A stretch of DNA of 64,000 bases from Pseudomonas caspiana. GTDB taxonomy: Bacteria > Pseudomonadota > Gammaproteobacteria > Pseudomonadales > Pseudomonadaceae. Below the pieces are notes generated by a model. The model did no database searches and was not told where the DNA came from. It worked only from the letters and a program-made list of their open reading frames with translations. The stretch is from contig NZ_LOHF01000016.1 in NCBI RefSeq assembly GCF_002158995.1, forward strand, positions 23,633 through 87,632, in the 5' to 3' direction. A program made the position numbers and the translations under genes. The first letter of the stretch is position 1, and each line of letters begins with the position of its first letter. This document shows, piece after piece, positions 23,546 through 33,109 of this stretch.

Positions 23546-25085
23546 AGCCGATCTCACCAATGCACACTCGACAGGGAGCGTCACTTTGTCAGCCATATTC
23601 AAAAGTCGAAATGCTCCACCCAAGGCTAGCGCAATGGTTGAAGCATTGCGCGGGCTCGGCTACAACACTCAGACGGCCTTGGCCGACATTATTGATAACA
23701 GTATTGCAGCGGGCGCCTCAGAAGTCAGAATCGAGTTCGTCTGGGCAGACTCCATTGGAAGAATTACCTGCTTGGATAATGGAGTTGGAATGTCGGCGGC
23801 CGGCCTCGATTTGGCAATGCGTTTGGGTGAGCGTAACCCGCTGGAAGAGAGATCCAAGTCTGATCTTGGACGCTTCGGACTCGGATTGAAGACCGCATCT
23901 TTTTCACAGTGCCGTAGGCTCACAGTGGCAACAATCGGCACCGACGGCATGCAGTCCTTGCGCTGGGATCTGGATTATCTAGCAAATAGCTCTGATGGTG
24001 GATGGCACCTTTTGGAAGGTCCCCATCCAAAGTCGGAAGGATATTTAGAGCAGCTTTCCAAATCAGGCCAAGGCACTTTAGTCTTGTGGGAAACCATGGA
24101 TCGGATTATTACCCCTGGGAGCACAGTTCAAGATTTTTTGAATCTATCCGATAAGGTCGAACAGCATCTAGGAATGGTCTTCCATCGATACCTTGAAGGC
24201 AACCGGCCTCGTCTGAAAATCCTGCTAAATGACCGACCAGTTAGACCATGGGACCCGTTTATGGCGGACCATCCCGGAAAACCCTACAACCCTCCGGTAT
24301 TTAAGCACCCTACGATTAAAAATATTGAAGCCGAATGCCATGTCCTACCGCATAAGGACATGCTGTCCACAGAGGATTTTGAAGATCTAAGCGGCCCGGA
24401 AGGCTGGACGGCACAACAAGGATTCTACGTGTACCGCAACGAGCGATTACTCGTTGCTGGTAGTTGGCTTGGTTTAGGAACAGGTAGGTCATGGACAAAG
24501 GACGAAGCACACCGACTTGCAAGAATTCGTCTAGATATACCCAACGACACGGATACGGACTGGAAAATAGATATTCGGAAGTCTACCGCTAGACCTCCGG
24601 TATACCTAAGAGATTGGCTAACCCGTCTAGCTGAGGCAACACGCACGCGTGCACGACGAGCATTTGCTCACAGAGGCAGGCCAGTGATGCTAGGTAACAA
24701 ACAGGTGGCCGAAGCTTGGAAAGTCGAGCGGCTTGCTAGCGGCATAAGATATAGGATAGACACAGACCACCCAGCAGTGAGAAATATTCTGGATGACGCT
24801 GGAGTGTTGCTACCGCAAATCAAAGCAATGCTTCGAGTAATTGAAGAAACAGTGCCGGTCCAGCGGATATGGATAGACACAGCAGAAAATAAAGATACCC
24901 CCCGCACCGGTTTTGAAAAAACCCAGGCTGCTGAGGTTAATGAGATTCTGATGATCATGTACCGCAGCATGATCGAGAAGAAGGGGTATTCGGCCTCTTC
25001 AGCTAGGCAACAACTTCGAATGACAGAGCCGTTCCATGCGTTCCCTTCGTTGGTAGATGCCCTGCCTGACAACTTCAAGGAGTAG
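23526..25085 (+). CDS. MORC/MutL-type GHKL ATPase of an MZA-like defence operon
   Basis: A 519-residue GHKL ATPase. The Bergerat fold is clear: N-box LADIIDNSIAAGA (about residues 55-67), G1 box CLDNGVGMS, and G2 box GRFGLGLKTASFSQ. The remainder resembles the transducer and extension found in prokaryotic MutL/MORC proteins of restriction-type operons, described by Iyer, Abhiman and Aravind (2008). In the MZA antiphage arrangement (MutL-like, Z1, DUF4420, AIPR) this is the MutL-like member. The start is GTG 23526, inside the end of the methyltransferase gene; a TTG further in is possible. The Z1 gene follows after 6 bases. The enzyme probably acts as an ATP-driven clamp or switch on DNA. Confidence 0.9.
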   Translation: MEERLNKADLTNAHSTGSVTLSAIFKSRNAPPKASAMVEALRGLGYNTQTALADIIDNSIAAGASEVRIEFVWADSIGRITCLDNGVGMSAAGLDLAMRLGERNPLEERSKSDLGRFGLGLKTASFSQCRRLTVATIGTDGMQSLRWDLDYLANSSDGGWHLLEGPHPKSEGYLEQLSKSGQGTLVLWETMDRIITPGSTVQDFLNLSDKVEQHLGMVFHRYLEGNRPRLKILLNDRPVRPWDPFMADHPGKPYNPPVFKHPTIKNIEAECHVLPHKDMLSTEDFEDLSGPEGWTAQQGFYVYRNERLLVAGSWLGLGTGRSWTKDEAHRLARIRLDIPNDTDTDWKIDIRKSTARPPVYLRDWLTRLAEATRTRARRAFAHRGRPVMLGNKQVAEAWKVERLASGIRYRIDTDHPAVRNILDDAGVLLPQIKAMLRVIEETVPVQRIWIDTAENKDTPRTGFEKTQAAEVNEILMIMYRSMIEKKGYSASSARQQLRMTEPFHAFPSLVDALPDNFKE

Positions 25086-25091
25086 TGACAA

Positions 25092-27926
25092 ATGTCCGAT
25101 GACAACAAATGGAGCGTGGTCAAGATCGTCCAGGAAATGCTGGTGGACGAACAGGACAAGTCAGCCATCACCCCTGCACTCATTTCGCAAAAAATCGATA
25201 TGGTGCTGAAAATAATGCCCAACAAGGGTGAGGGTCTAGATCGTGACGCAGTCACTGACGAGCTCATTAGACGATTTAGTATATGGGTCGGTAAAGAATC
25301 ATCTCTTGTAGATATGGCTGGACATATTCCTTGGCTCACGAGCGAGGCGAAGAAGGAATGGCGATATTGGCGCCGCTACCGGGAATGGCAAGAGCAAAAA
25401 CTACCGTGGAGTGCTGTGGAAGCACTTGACGAGACTACTGACAACATCCTTTCCATGCTAGAGGACCCTAAACGCGAAGGCTCATGGGACCGTAGGGGCA
25501 TGGTAGTCGGTCACGTCCAGTCGGGTAAGACCGGAAACTACACTGGCCTCATTTGCAAAGCAGCTGATGCCGGATACAAGATCATTATTGTGCTGGCTGG
25601 CCTCCACAACAACCTGCGCTCTCAGACGCAAATGCGATTGGATGAAGGTTTTCTCGGTTACCAGACTAGCCCCATTGAAGGGGAAGGTAACGTATCAATT
25701 GGAGTGGGGAAAATCGACCCCTCACCTGCATTACGTCCGCAGTATGTAACCAATAGGACAGAAACAGGCGACTTCAACACAAAATTCGTAAAAAATCTTG
25801 GCGTCTCACCAGAACAAAAACCTTGGCTATTTGTGGTCAAGAAAAACAAAACGGTATTGCAGCGATTATTGAAGTGGATTCATAAGCATGTGGCAGAAAC
25901 TACAGACCCGGAGACTGGCCGCCCATTAGTCACGCACCTACCATTACTGATAATTGATGACGAAGCAGACCATGCCTCTGTCGATACAGGCGAAAAGGTT
26001 ATAGACGATAAAGGGCAGCCTGATCTCGAACATGCGCCAACTGCAATAAACAGCCTTATCCGCCAGATATTGCACTCATTCTCGAGAAAGGCTTATGTAG
26101 GCTACACTGCTACTCCGTTTGCGAATATTTATATTCATGAACAAGGTGAAACGACCAAAGAAGGTCCTGACCTTTTCCCAGCGGCTTTTATTACAAATCT
26201 TTCAGCACCGTCCAGCTATGTAGGGCCATCGAGGGTTTTTGGGCTGGCAGGGGAAAATGGCCGTGTCGGCGCACTAGATCTGGTGAGGCCTGTCTCGGAT
26301 CACTGTTCAAAAGATGGGAAAAGCGGTTGGATGCCTGTCGGTCATAAAAGCAGCTATGTACCCTCGGATGATATGCCTCCTTCGTTAGTTGAAGCTATTC
26401 AAGCATTTATATTGGCTTGTGTAATTCGCCAGTTGCGAGGACAGGGAGCAGAGCATACATCTATGCTTGTACATGTCACACGTTTCAACTTGGTTCAGCA
26501 GCATGTACATGGGGAAGTCCGAAACTATGTCATGCAGCTGAGACAAAGACTTAGAAGAAGGATCGATCATGCCGAAATTCTCAGCGAATTGCGTAACCTC
26601 TGGGACAGAGACTTCCTTGCGACCAGTGACAGCTTAGAGGAGCAGTTTTCTGAACAGTCTGATGGAATGGTTATCGACTGGCTTAAGATAGAGCACGCAT
26701 TACCGGACGTCCTAGATCAGATTGATGTACGCATGATCAATGGTACAGCGAAGGATGCATTAGACTACGCCGATAGCGCTACCGGGCTAAAAGTTATTGC
26801 AATAGGCGGCGACAAGCTAGCTCGAGGCTTGACCCTTGAAGGCCTATGCGTCAGCTATTTTCTTCGAGCCTCCAAAATGTATGACACTCTGATGCAGATG
26901 GGACGCTGGTTTGGCTATCGACCTGGCTATCTGGACTTGTGTCGACTCTACACGACTCCGGATTTGGTTGAGTGGTTTGAGCATATTGCCGACGCTGCGG
27001 AAGAGCTTAGAGCCGAATTCGACTTCATGATGGACAGCGGGCTTACGCCTCGCGACTACGGTTTAAAAGTTGTGTCACACCCAGTCCTGTTGGTTACTTC
27101 TCCACTGAAGATGCGGACAGCCAAGACTCTGTACCTTTCTTTCAGTGGAGATATTGTAGAAACCGTTAGCTTCTTCAAAAACAAGACCAAGATCGACCAA
27201 AACCTTGAAGCATTTACATCCCTTGTAGCAGCCATGGGTACATCGTCTCCAATCCCATCACAGAGCCGCAATGGTCGACTGGATAACTGGAGCGGTGTAA
27301 GTTGGACTGAAGTCGAGGCGCCACATATAATTGACTTTCTGAGAGGATATAAAACGCATCCAGACTCCCGAAAAGTGAGAAGCGATCTTCTTGCGGACTT
27401 TATTGAGGAGATGACTCGCTCCAACGAGCTTACCACGTGGACGGTTGCGGTAGTCGGCGGGGGAGTTTCTGAACGCACGGAGGACGTATCCGGCGCTCAA
27501 GTAAAAAGAACGAAACGGAAAAATAAGTCTCCTGATGCTGATGATAAGTACTCGATCGGTCGTCTCCTTTCTCCTAAGGATGAAGCTCTAGACCTTGATG
27601 AGCAATCGTGGAACGCCGCCCTTGAATTAACTCAAAAAAATTGGAAACCTGATCCCGGCCGTTCAAGAGGTCAAAATCTGCCGGATGTACCAAGTGGTCC
27701 GTGGATCAGGAGGATCCGAGGCCTAGGAGGAGATAACGTTATAGCTCATCCTGAAAAAGGGCTTCTACTGCTGTCCCTTCTGGACCCTTCAGAGTCTGAA
27801 GTTTCAGACGTCGAAAGACCTATCGTTGCCTTTGCGATCAGCTTCCCTTCCAGCAAGGCGGGCAAGTCAGTGCCGTATGTCGTTACGAACCTACTTTGGG
27901 AGCAGCAATATGGCGGCGCTGAGTAG
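25092..27926 (+). CDS. Z1-domain NTPase (helicase-like) of the MZA-like operon
   Basis: A 944-residue Z1-domain protein with a P-loop, superfamily-2-like core. Walker A is GHVQSGKT at residues 140-147 and Walker B is LLIIDDEAD at about 285-293. Motif-III-like GYTATPFANIYI is near residue 338. Later come the helicase-like elements GGDKLARGLTLEGL and MQMGRWFGYRPGY (motifs V and VI). Z1 proteins occur with MORC ATPases, PD-(D/E)XK nucleases and AIPR proteins in predicted restriction systems. The role is probably ATP-dependent DNA translocation or recognition of invading DNA. It lies 6 bases after the ATPase gene and overlaps the next by 17 bases, so translation is coupled. Confidence 0.93.
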   Translation: MSDDNKWSVVKIVQEMLVDEQDKSAITPALISQKIDMVLKIMPNKGEGLDRDAVTDELIRRFSIWVGKESSLVDMAGHIPWLTSEAKKEWRYWRRYREWQEQKLPWSAVEALDETTDNILSMLEDPKREGSWDRRGMVVGHVQSGKTGNYTGLICKAADAGYKIIIVLAGLHNNLRSQTQMRLDEGFLGYQTSPIEGEGNVSIGVGKIDPSPALRPQYVTNRTETGDFNTKFVKNLGVSPEQKPWLFVVKKNKTVLQRLLKWIHKHVAETTDPETGRPLVTHLPLLIIDDEADHASVDTGEKVIDDKGQPDLEHAPTAINSLIRQILHSFSRKAYVGYTATPFANIYIHEQGETTKEGPDLFPAAFITNLSAPSSYVGPSRVFGLAGENGRVGALDLVRPVSDHCSKDGKSGWMPVGHKSSYVPSDDMPPSLVEAIQAFILACVIRQLRGQGAEHTSMLVHVTRFNLVQQHVHGEVRNYVMQLRQRLRRRIDHAEILSELRNLWDRDFLATSDSLEEQFSEQSDGMVIDWLKIEHALPDVLDQIDVRMINGTAKDALDYADSATGLKVIAIGGDKLARGLTLEGLCVSYFLRASKMYDTLMQMGRWFGYRPGYLDLCRLYTTPDLVEWFEHIADAAEELRAEFDFMMDSGLTPRDYGLKVVSHPVLLVTSPLKMRTAKTLYLSFSGDIVETVSFFKNKTKIDQNLEAFTSLVAAMGTSSPIPSQSRNGRLDNWSGVSWTEVEAPHIIDFLRGYKTHPDSRKVRSDLLADFIEEMTRSNELTTWTVAVVGGGVSERTEDVSGAQVKRTKRKNKSPDADDKYSIGRLLSPKDEALDLDEQSWNAALELTQKNWKPDPGRSRGQNLPDVPSGPWIRRIRGLGGDNVIAHPEKGLLLLSLLDPSESEVSDVERPIVAFAISFPSSKAGKSVPYVVTNLLWEQQYGGAE

Positions 27927-28923
27927 TACAGATTTGCTGAGCACGTGGAGGGCCCTTTCCGGTGATGCTTCTTCACCGGGATGGAGAACTATTGACCTCT
28001 TCCAAAAAAATACCATAAAGGTTAAGGCTGCTAGACACGCTCCTGGAAATGAAGAGACTGTTCTAATTGGCTTTTCAGAAACAAAGATAGCGCCCACTTC
28101 ACAGTTGCCTCAAGGACAAGGATTCCGTATCGAACGGGTGAACCTTGGCGAAACCCTAGGCGAGCATCAGTGGCTTGCCATCATTCGCCAACCAGCAGGA
28201 AGCCTTGAGCTATTTGCTGCAGTCGTAGTGGATGTGTGCAGTCGATTGAGCGCAGCTATTGAAAGCTCTGAGCATGCTGCCTATCAAACACTTCTCGGAA
28301 GAGTTCGCGGTTGGCAAGAGTTTATGAGAAGAGGACGCGCTGGCCTCACTCTCGAGGCAGAACAGGGACTCGTAGGAGAGCTACTTTTTCTAAGGAATCT
28401 GTTTGACGAAGGATTGCCATTTTTTTCTGCGGTCAATGGATGGAAAGGCCCGCTTGACGGACTTCATGACTTCGAATTAGGCACCGGTGCAATCGAAGTC
28501 AAATCCACAATGGCAACGCAAGGCTTCCCAGTCAGAATTGCTTCCTTGGAGCAATTGGATGATGCCCAATCCCCGCCATTATTTATAGCTGCACTCCGGC
28601 TCACGATTAATGAGCATGGTATGACGCTACCCGCACTCGTTGAGGAGTTGCGCGGTATTATCATGGCAGATTTCTCAGCAACTGGACTTTTTGAGCAGGC
28701 GCTCCATAAAGTTGGATACATTGATATGCACGCAAATACCTACATCCGGAATTTCTCCCTCACCGAGATACGATTGCATCAAGTAGACGGCAATTTCCCT
28801 AGGCTTATACGAACTACCGTACATACAGCAATCCGCCAAGCGCAGTACGAACTTGACATAGCATTAATATCGTCCGACGACCATACTCTTACAGCCGTGC
28901 TTGAGCAACTTGGAGCGATTTGA
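27910..28923 (+). CDS. PD-(D/E)XK motif protein (DUF4420-like)
   Basis: A 337-residue protein with a PD-(D/E)XK nuclease signature: Glu157 in GLVGELLFLRNL, Asp187 in LHDFELG, and Glu196/Lys198 in AIEVKSTMATQG. It matches the DUF4420 member of MZA-type operons and is the likely DNA-cutting component. I chose ATG 27910 (MAALSSTDLL), which overlaps the Z1 gene by 17 bases and has GGGAG 7 bases upstream; the frame is open further upstream (27826) but inside Z1. Its TGA overlaps the ATG of the AIPR gene (TGATG), so the two are translationally coupled. All presumed catalytic residues are present. Confidence 0.88.
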   Translation: MAALSSTDLLSTWRALSGDASSPGWRTIDLFQKNTIKVKAARHAPGNEETVLIGFSETKIAPTSQLPQGQGFRIERVNLGETLGEHQWLAIIRQPAGSLELFAAVVVDVCSRLSAAIESSEHAAYQTLLGRVRGWQEFMRRGRAGLTLEAEQGLVGELLFLRNLFDEGLPFFSAVNGWKGPLDGLHDFELGTGAIEVKSTMATQGFPVRIASLEQLDDAQSPPLFIAALRLTINEHGMTLPALVEELRGIIMADFSATGLFEQALHKVGYIDMHANTYIRNFSLTEIRLHQVDGNFPRLIRTTVHTAIRQAQYELDIALISSDDHTLTAVLEQLGAI

Positions 28924-30731
28924 TGGAACTTGTGGACTTTCTGCGAGAAACGCAGGCATCTATTCGGGAAGAAGTACTGAAAGATACTGCACCCGGTGAG
29001 GCACCTGTGCCCGCAGAAGCGATATTTACAGAACATGTAATGACGCATATGGCGGAGGAAGGAATATCTTTTGAACCTATCGTCTGCCACTATGGCGCGA
29101 TGGTCGGGGCTTACAAGGTTAAAATCAGCGGTTATTCTGTATCGGATACTACGGACGAACAAGGAAATCCTGACGGCCTTGATCTTTTCGTGAGCCTTTA
29201 CAAGGGATTGGAAAACCTTGAAAGCATCCCAGATGCAGAGATCAGTCGAGCAGCAAAACAAGGGCTTCACTTTCTAAAATTCTGTGCGACAGGAAAGCTG
29301 TCTAAGGCAATTGACAGAACCAATGAAGTTTACCCGCTTGTAATGGAAGTAGAGCGCATTTTTAAAACTTTAGACAGTATCCGTATTTTCGTAATAACGG
29401 ACGGCCAAGTCAAAACAAGAAACTACGTACCTCAAGATATAGAGAACAAACAAGTTCGTCTTGAAGTTATGGATATTCAAAGACTCTTCAACCACTGGCA
29501 GCAGGGGCGCCCTCGAGATGAACTCGTAGTAAACTTCGAAGAACTCTGTGGCACTGCACTACAAAGTGTGTGGGTGCCAGGTGTTGGAGAAGATGAATAC
29601 GACTACGCCCTTACGGCAGTTCCCGGTGAAGCATTGCGTTTCCTTTATGAAAAATATGGTCCTCGCATTCTTGAAGCAAACGTACGTTCCTTTTTAGGGG
29701 TGAACAGCAAAGGCGTTAACAAAGGGATCCGCGACAGCCTGAGGAACAACCCTGATCGGTTTATGGCCTACAATAATGGAATTGTCGTCGTAGCCGATGC
29801 TGCCAAGTTAGATCGCGCTACCGATGGTTCAACTGGCATTCTCTGGCTTCAGGGTATGCAAATCGTTAATGGCGGTCAAACAACGGCGTCAATCTATTTC
29901 GCGAAGAAAAAGAATCCCGAGATAGATCTGAGTCGTGTCCGGGTGCCGGCAAAAATAATTGTACTTCGGAACGGGCAAGAAGATGACGAGGAGTTAATTT
30001 CAAACATCTCTCGCTACGCTAATAGCCAGAATGTTGTGAAGCAGTCTGACCTCTCGGCCAACAAGCCATTTCATCGCGAACTTGAAAAGCTCTCACTGCG
30101 AACATATTGCCCGGATGGAGTTGGACGTTGGTTTTATGAGCGCTCCGCTGGAAGCTACAAGGTAATGCTTGAAAAAGAAGCAACCACACCTGTCCAAAAG
30201 AAAAAACTGCAGCAGGAAATCCCGACCTACCGCAAAATAACCAAACCAGATCTTGCAAAGTTTCTACTTACTTGGGATCAAAAGCCTTACATAGTTAGCT
30301 TAGGAAGTCAAAAAAACTTCCAAGCATTTATGGACGATTTAAGTGAGCAAGAGATTTCAGGAAACAACGTTATCCCCGATCAAAATCAGTTCAAAGAAAT
30401 GATTGCGAAATCAATTCTATTCAAAACAGCGCAAAAAATAATCAGACCGCTATTCCCAGCATTCCAAGGCAACATTACAATCTACACAATTTCAATACTC
30501 TCACTAAAACTAGGCGAAAAACTTAATTTCCAAACCATCTGGCGGGAGCAATCTATCTCGCTACAATTACAGAAACAGATAATATCTCTATCGCATGAGA
30601 TAAACAAAGCATTACACATCGGCGCTAACGGTAAAATGATTTCTGAGTGGGCGAAGAAATCGGAGTGCTGGTCACAAATGAAAGTTTTTAGCTATTCGGA
30701 AATAGTCACAAACATCCCTGAAGTTTCATAG
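28923..30731 (+). CDS. AIPR-family protein
   Basis: A 602-residue AIPR (abortive infection phage resistance) family protein. Recognisable blocks are FMAYNNGIVVVAD, the signature IVNGGQTTASIYFAKKK, and ISRYANSQNVVKQSDLSAN. AIPR proteins are found in antiphage operons with Z1 and MORC proteins and are linked to abortive infection; the biochemical role is not established. The ATG at 28923 overlaps the preceding stop. The C-terminal third (after about residue 420) is less conserved and AT-richer. It is the last gene of the five-gene methyltransferase-ATPase-Z1-nuclease-AIPR operon. A short AGCGCACA/TGTGCGCT palindrome at 30748-30764 follows. Confidence 0.92.
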   Translation: MELVDFLRETQASIREEVLKDTAPGEAPVPAEAIFTEHVMTHMAEEGISFEPIVCHYGAMVGAYKVKISGYSVSDTTDEQGNPDGLDLFVSLYKGLENLESIPDAEISRAAKQGLHFLKFCATGKLSKAIDRTNEVYPLVMEVERIFKTLDSIRIFVITDGQVKTRNYVPQDIENKQVRLEVMDIQRLFNHWQQGRPRDELVVNFEELCGTALQSVWVPGVGEDEYDYALTAVPGEALRFLYEKYGPRILEANVRSFLGVNSKGVNKGIRDSLRNNPDRFMAYNNGIVVVADAAKLDRATDGSTGILWLQGMQIVNGGQTTASIYFAKKKNPEIDLSRVRVPAKIIVLRNGQEDDEELISNISRYANSQNVVKQSDLSANKPFHRELEKLSLRTYCPDGVGRWFYERSAGSYKVMLEKEATTPVQKKKLQQEIPTYRKITKPDLAKFLLTWDQKPYIVSLGSQKNFQAFMDDLSEQEISGNNVIPDQNQFKEMIAKSILFKTAQKIIRPLFPAFQGNITIYTISILSLKLGEKLNFQTIWREQSISLQLQKQIISLSHEINKALHIGANGKMISEWAKKSECWSQMKVFSYSEIVTNIPEVS

Positions 30732-30747
30732 CTATTGAAAATCGGCT

Positions 30748-30764
30748 AGCGCACAATGTGCGCT
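30748..30764. terminator. Short palindrome between convergent operons
   Basis: AGCGCACA and TGTGCGCT form an 8-bp palindrome with a 1-base centre just past the AIPR stop. There is no T-run, so terminator function is uncertain. Confidence 0.3.
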
Positions 30765-30808
30765 CCGCTGCCATTTGATTTTCTATAAATCACTTTACTT
30801 TCGCCACT

Positions 30809-31933
30809 TTAACTTTTCAATATTGCTTCCAACGCGCTGTTTGTAAATAGCTGCTTTAAAACTTCTTTAATCATAGCCTCCCCTACCTCAACTACAAATT
30901 CCTCATGCGAATCGCTAAAAATAAACTCACCAATCCTATTGTGTGCCACAGAACACCGCACGCGGTAGATCCAATAAGCAGACAATTCCAAGATAAACTT
31001 TCTCAACATATCATCTGTAGCATGGCTGATTAATTTTAATGATTTAGCTTCAGCTGCGGAGTGATCTACACCCTGTAAAAACACCACCAGATCTGCCCAC
31101 CTTGAGACTTTGTTCACCACAGCTGGATTACCCTCTTTAGTGTGGTCTTGAAAAATTTCCTCCATGACATCTGTATAGGGTGAGCAGTTACCCATGATCG
31201 ACAACAACTCAGAAATATCTATCACGTAATCCTTGAAAACTCTTTTCAAAGAATCCAACTCATTTTTTTGATATTCTTTTATTACAGAACCAAATCCCTC
31301 GATAGACTCACGAGAGAGACTTCGAATCTTTGAAACAAATACAACATCAAAAAGCAATTCAAGCTGATGATAATATTTTAGAAACCTGTCAAATCCGTTT
31401 GACGATGAAATCGCTTTTTCTAGGTCAGCTTCATGCCTTGTGGTGGGCACAAAAATCTTAGACGGCAACTCTATTTTCAAAATAGATCGCGTATAACTAG
31501 CCCGTTTTCGCTTATGGCTAAATCCGCCCCAAATCGGAGCCGTATCATAGAAGTCAACCATATATTGACTCACGAACTCCTTGTTTACCAACAGGTAATG
31601 ACTTTTGAAGCTATGCGATTTTTGGAGACCGAATTGCTCGTCGTCCATATCGTGAATTAAGACATTGAGCCGATTTATGCCCAACTCCTTGATTGGACTG
31701 GAGGCACCTAACAAACCAACAGGACAGAGCACACCTAAAAGCTTACCGCAGTCATTCACAATATCTATATCGTCATCAGTGGATACGGAGCAATCGAGTT
31801 CAAAGACTGGCAAGGCTACATAACCATTAACTACTAACTTTTCATCAACCCACTCGACATTAAATACTCCACCGGCATCATTATACATTTTCTGAATATC
31901 TGTTATGTTTTTAGAAATCCCTTTAAGCTCCAT
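30809..31933 (-). CDS. HEPN-motif protein, candidate effector of a two-gene defence or TA system
   Basis: A 374-residue protein I cannot assign to a named family. Near the C-terminus it has WIYRVRCSVAHNRIGEFIF, an R-x4-H motif (Arg326, His331) in a predicted helix, the catalytic signature of HEPN ribonucleases, within an all-helical region of about 150 residues (helices around 210-360). The N-terminal half (1-180) is mixed alpha/beta and contains VNGYVALPVFELDCSV and HYLLVNKEFVSQYMVDFYD. It starts 3 bases after the stop of the DGQHR-like gene, so the two form an operon. Many HEPN proteins cut RNA in abortive infection or toxin-antitoxin systems. The overall layout, an N-terminal sensor-like part followed by HEPN, recalls ApeA-type proteins, but I cannot show homology. 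Confidence 0.65.
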   Translation of the reverse strand: MELKGISKNITDIQKMYNDAGGVFNVEWVDEKLVVNGYVALPVFELDCSVSTDDDIDIVNDCGKLLGVLCPVGLLGASSPIKELGINRLNVLIHDMDDEQFGLQKSHSFKSHYLLVNKEFVSQYMVDFYDTAPIWGGFSHKRKRASYTRSILKIELPSKIFVPTTRHEADLEKAISSSNGFDRFLKYYHQLELLFDVVFVSKIRSLSRESIEGFGSVIKEYQKNELDSLKRVFKDYVIDISELLSIMGNCSPYTDVMEEIFQDHTKEGNPAVVNKVSRWADLVVFLQGVDHSAAEAKSLKLISHATDDMLRKFILELSAYWIYRVRCSVAHNRIGEFIFSDSHEEFVVEVGEAMIKEVLKQLFTNSALEAILKS

Positions 31934-31936
31934 ATT

Positions 31937-33109
31937 TCACTCCGCAGCAGATGGCCAGCACTTATTTAGCTTCACATCTCCATCCTCTCGGAAAAACTCT
32001 TTAAAGCCTGTAGCGATCAGCTTGCGAGTAGCAAAACCTACGTTAGTTTTTCTAGCGTTCAACCCAGATTTAACCCTATTAAAACTAACAATACCCAAGG
32101 GATCGACTACATCGTTGTTTTCTGCGTCTTTAATTAAGGATGCAAGTGCGCTGTTAATCCGATCACGCTTACCACTGTTTAAGTATTGGGCAGTAGCACC
32201 AAAAAAAGCGAGCATCACGTTCTCAGAACCTAACCAAGTAAAGGCTTCTTCATAAGACCTTCGCTTAAAAATAGATTCACTATCATCCTCGCCTTCAAAA
32301 ATAGAATCGAGGTCTAATTGTGAATATCGAATCCAGCACAATTCATCCAATTTACAAAATATTCTTAGATATGTTAAATAATCTTCAAACTGCTCTGTTA
32401 ACTCTTGCTCAGTTGAGTCAAACGCGTCCTCGTCAATCAAACGCTGAGCTACTAAATTCTCCTTCTCCGTTTCATGTTGCGCAGTTATAAATGCATGATA
32501 GGATGACGCTATGTTGCTCAGAGAATACTTGTTGGCTTGAGTTCTTCTTTTAGCATCTTTTTCAGAAATAATTTCAATCCCAGGTACTTTCTCTACAATG
32601 GTTTCTTTGAGAGATAAAAACAAAAGCTCGACCTGATGCCTCATAGACATTGCTTTTTGCCCGGAATTAAGAACGATCATCCTGTAAATCAGCTTGCTCA
32701 TTTCAGGCTCTAGCCAAAACTCCAAAAGAAGCTCTTGATTTTCCTTAAACCCTACTCCTTCAGACTTAATATCGGATAAAATAAACGTTCGCTGCAGCCC
32801 ATCAAGAATGTCTACAACATCATTACCAGACAATAACTCCTCTAACTTTGAATTATCGTGAAAATGACTGGCAATATCCTTAACAAGATGATGCCGAACA
32901 GATAGAGTTATAGATGGCAGGAGCGATCCTGCAATTATGTCTGTTTTTAACCTTTTGTAAGCCCTATGCGTCTCCCTTTTACGTTGAATTGAAAACTCGC
33001 CAAAACGCTCACCAACTATATCCAAGTATTTATCGGGAGATGCCTGACAATAAATTACGTGCGCGCCACTTTTTAAATCAGTAGTTTTTCCAAGCAGTTT
33101 GAATGTCAT
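31937..33109 (-). CDS. DGQHR/DndB-like ParB-superfamily protein, partner of the HEPN gene
   Basis: A 390-residue protein with features of the DGQHR/DndB-like branch of the ParB/sulfiredoxin fold. RLKTDIIAGSLLPSITLSV (about residues 53-71) matches the family's pattern of a helix followed by a P-x-x-I-x-L strand. VVDILDGLQRTFIL (residues 98-111) carries DGLQR in place of DGQHR. MIVLNSGQKAMSMRHQVELL fits the later N-x-x-Q-K element. DndB-like proteins regulate or support DNA phosphorothioate systems, and related DGQHR proteins sit in defence islands. It heads a two-gene minus-strand operon with the HEPN protein. It could be a DNA-binding sensor, an antitoxin-like regulator or a nuclease. The pairing is the most unusual gene association in the window. 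Confidence 0.6.
   Translation of the reverse strand: MTFKLLGKTTDLKSGAHVIYCQASPDKYLDIVGERFGEFSIQRKRETHRAYKRLKTDIIAGSLLPSITLSVRHHLVKDIASHFHDNSKLEELLSGNDVVDILDGLQRTFILSDIKSEGVGFKENQELLLEFWLEPEMSKLIYRMIVLNSGQKAMSMRHQVELLFLSLKETIVEKVPGIEIISEKDAKRRTQANKYSLSNIASSYHAFITAQHETEKENLVAQRLIDEDAFDSTEQELTEQFEDYLTYLRIFCKLDELCWIRYSQLDLDSIFEGEDDSESIFKRRSYEEAFTWLGSENVMLAFFGATAQYLNSGKRDRINSALASLIKDAENNDVVDPLGIVSFNRVKSGLNARKTNVGFATRKLIATGFKEFFREDGDVKLNKCWPSAAE

Noticed and set aside
24668..25339. 223-codon minus ORF across the MORC/Z1 junction
   Set aside because: Antisense to two confidently identified genes; low-complexity Ser/Ile composition.
30809..31933. Assignment to ApeA
   Set aside because: Only the general HEPN motif is shared; no further similarity could be established.
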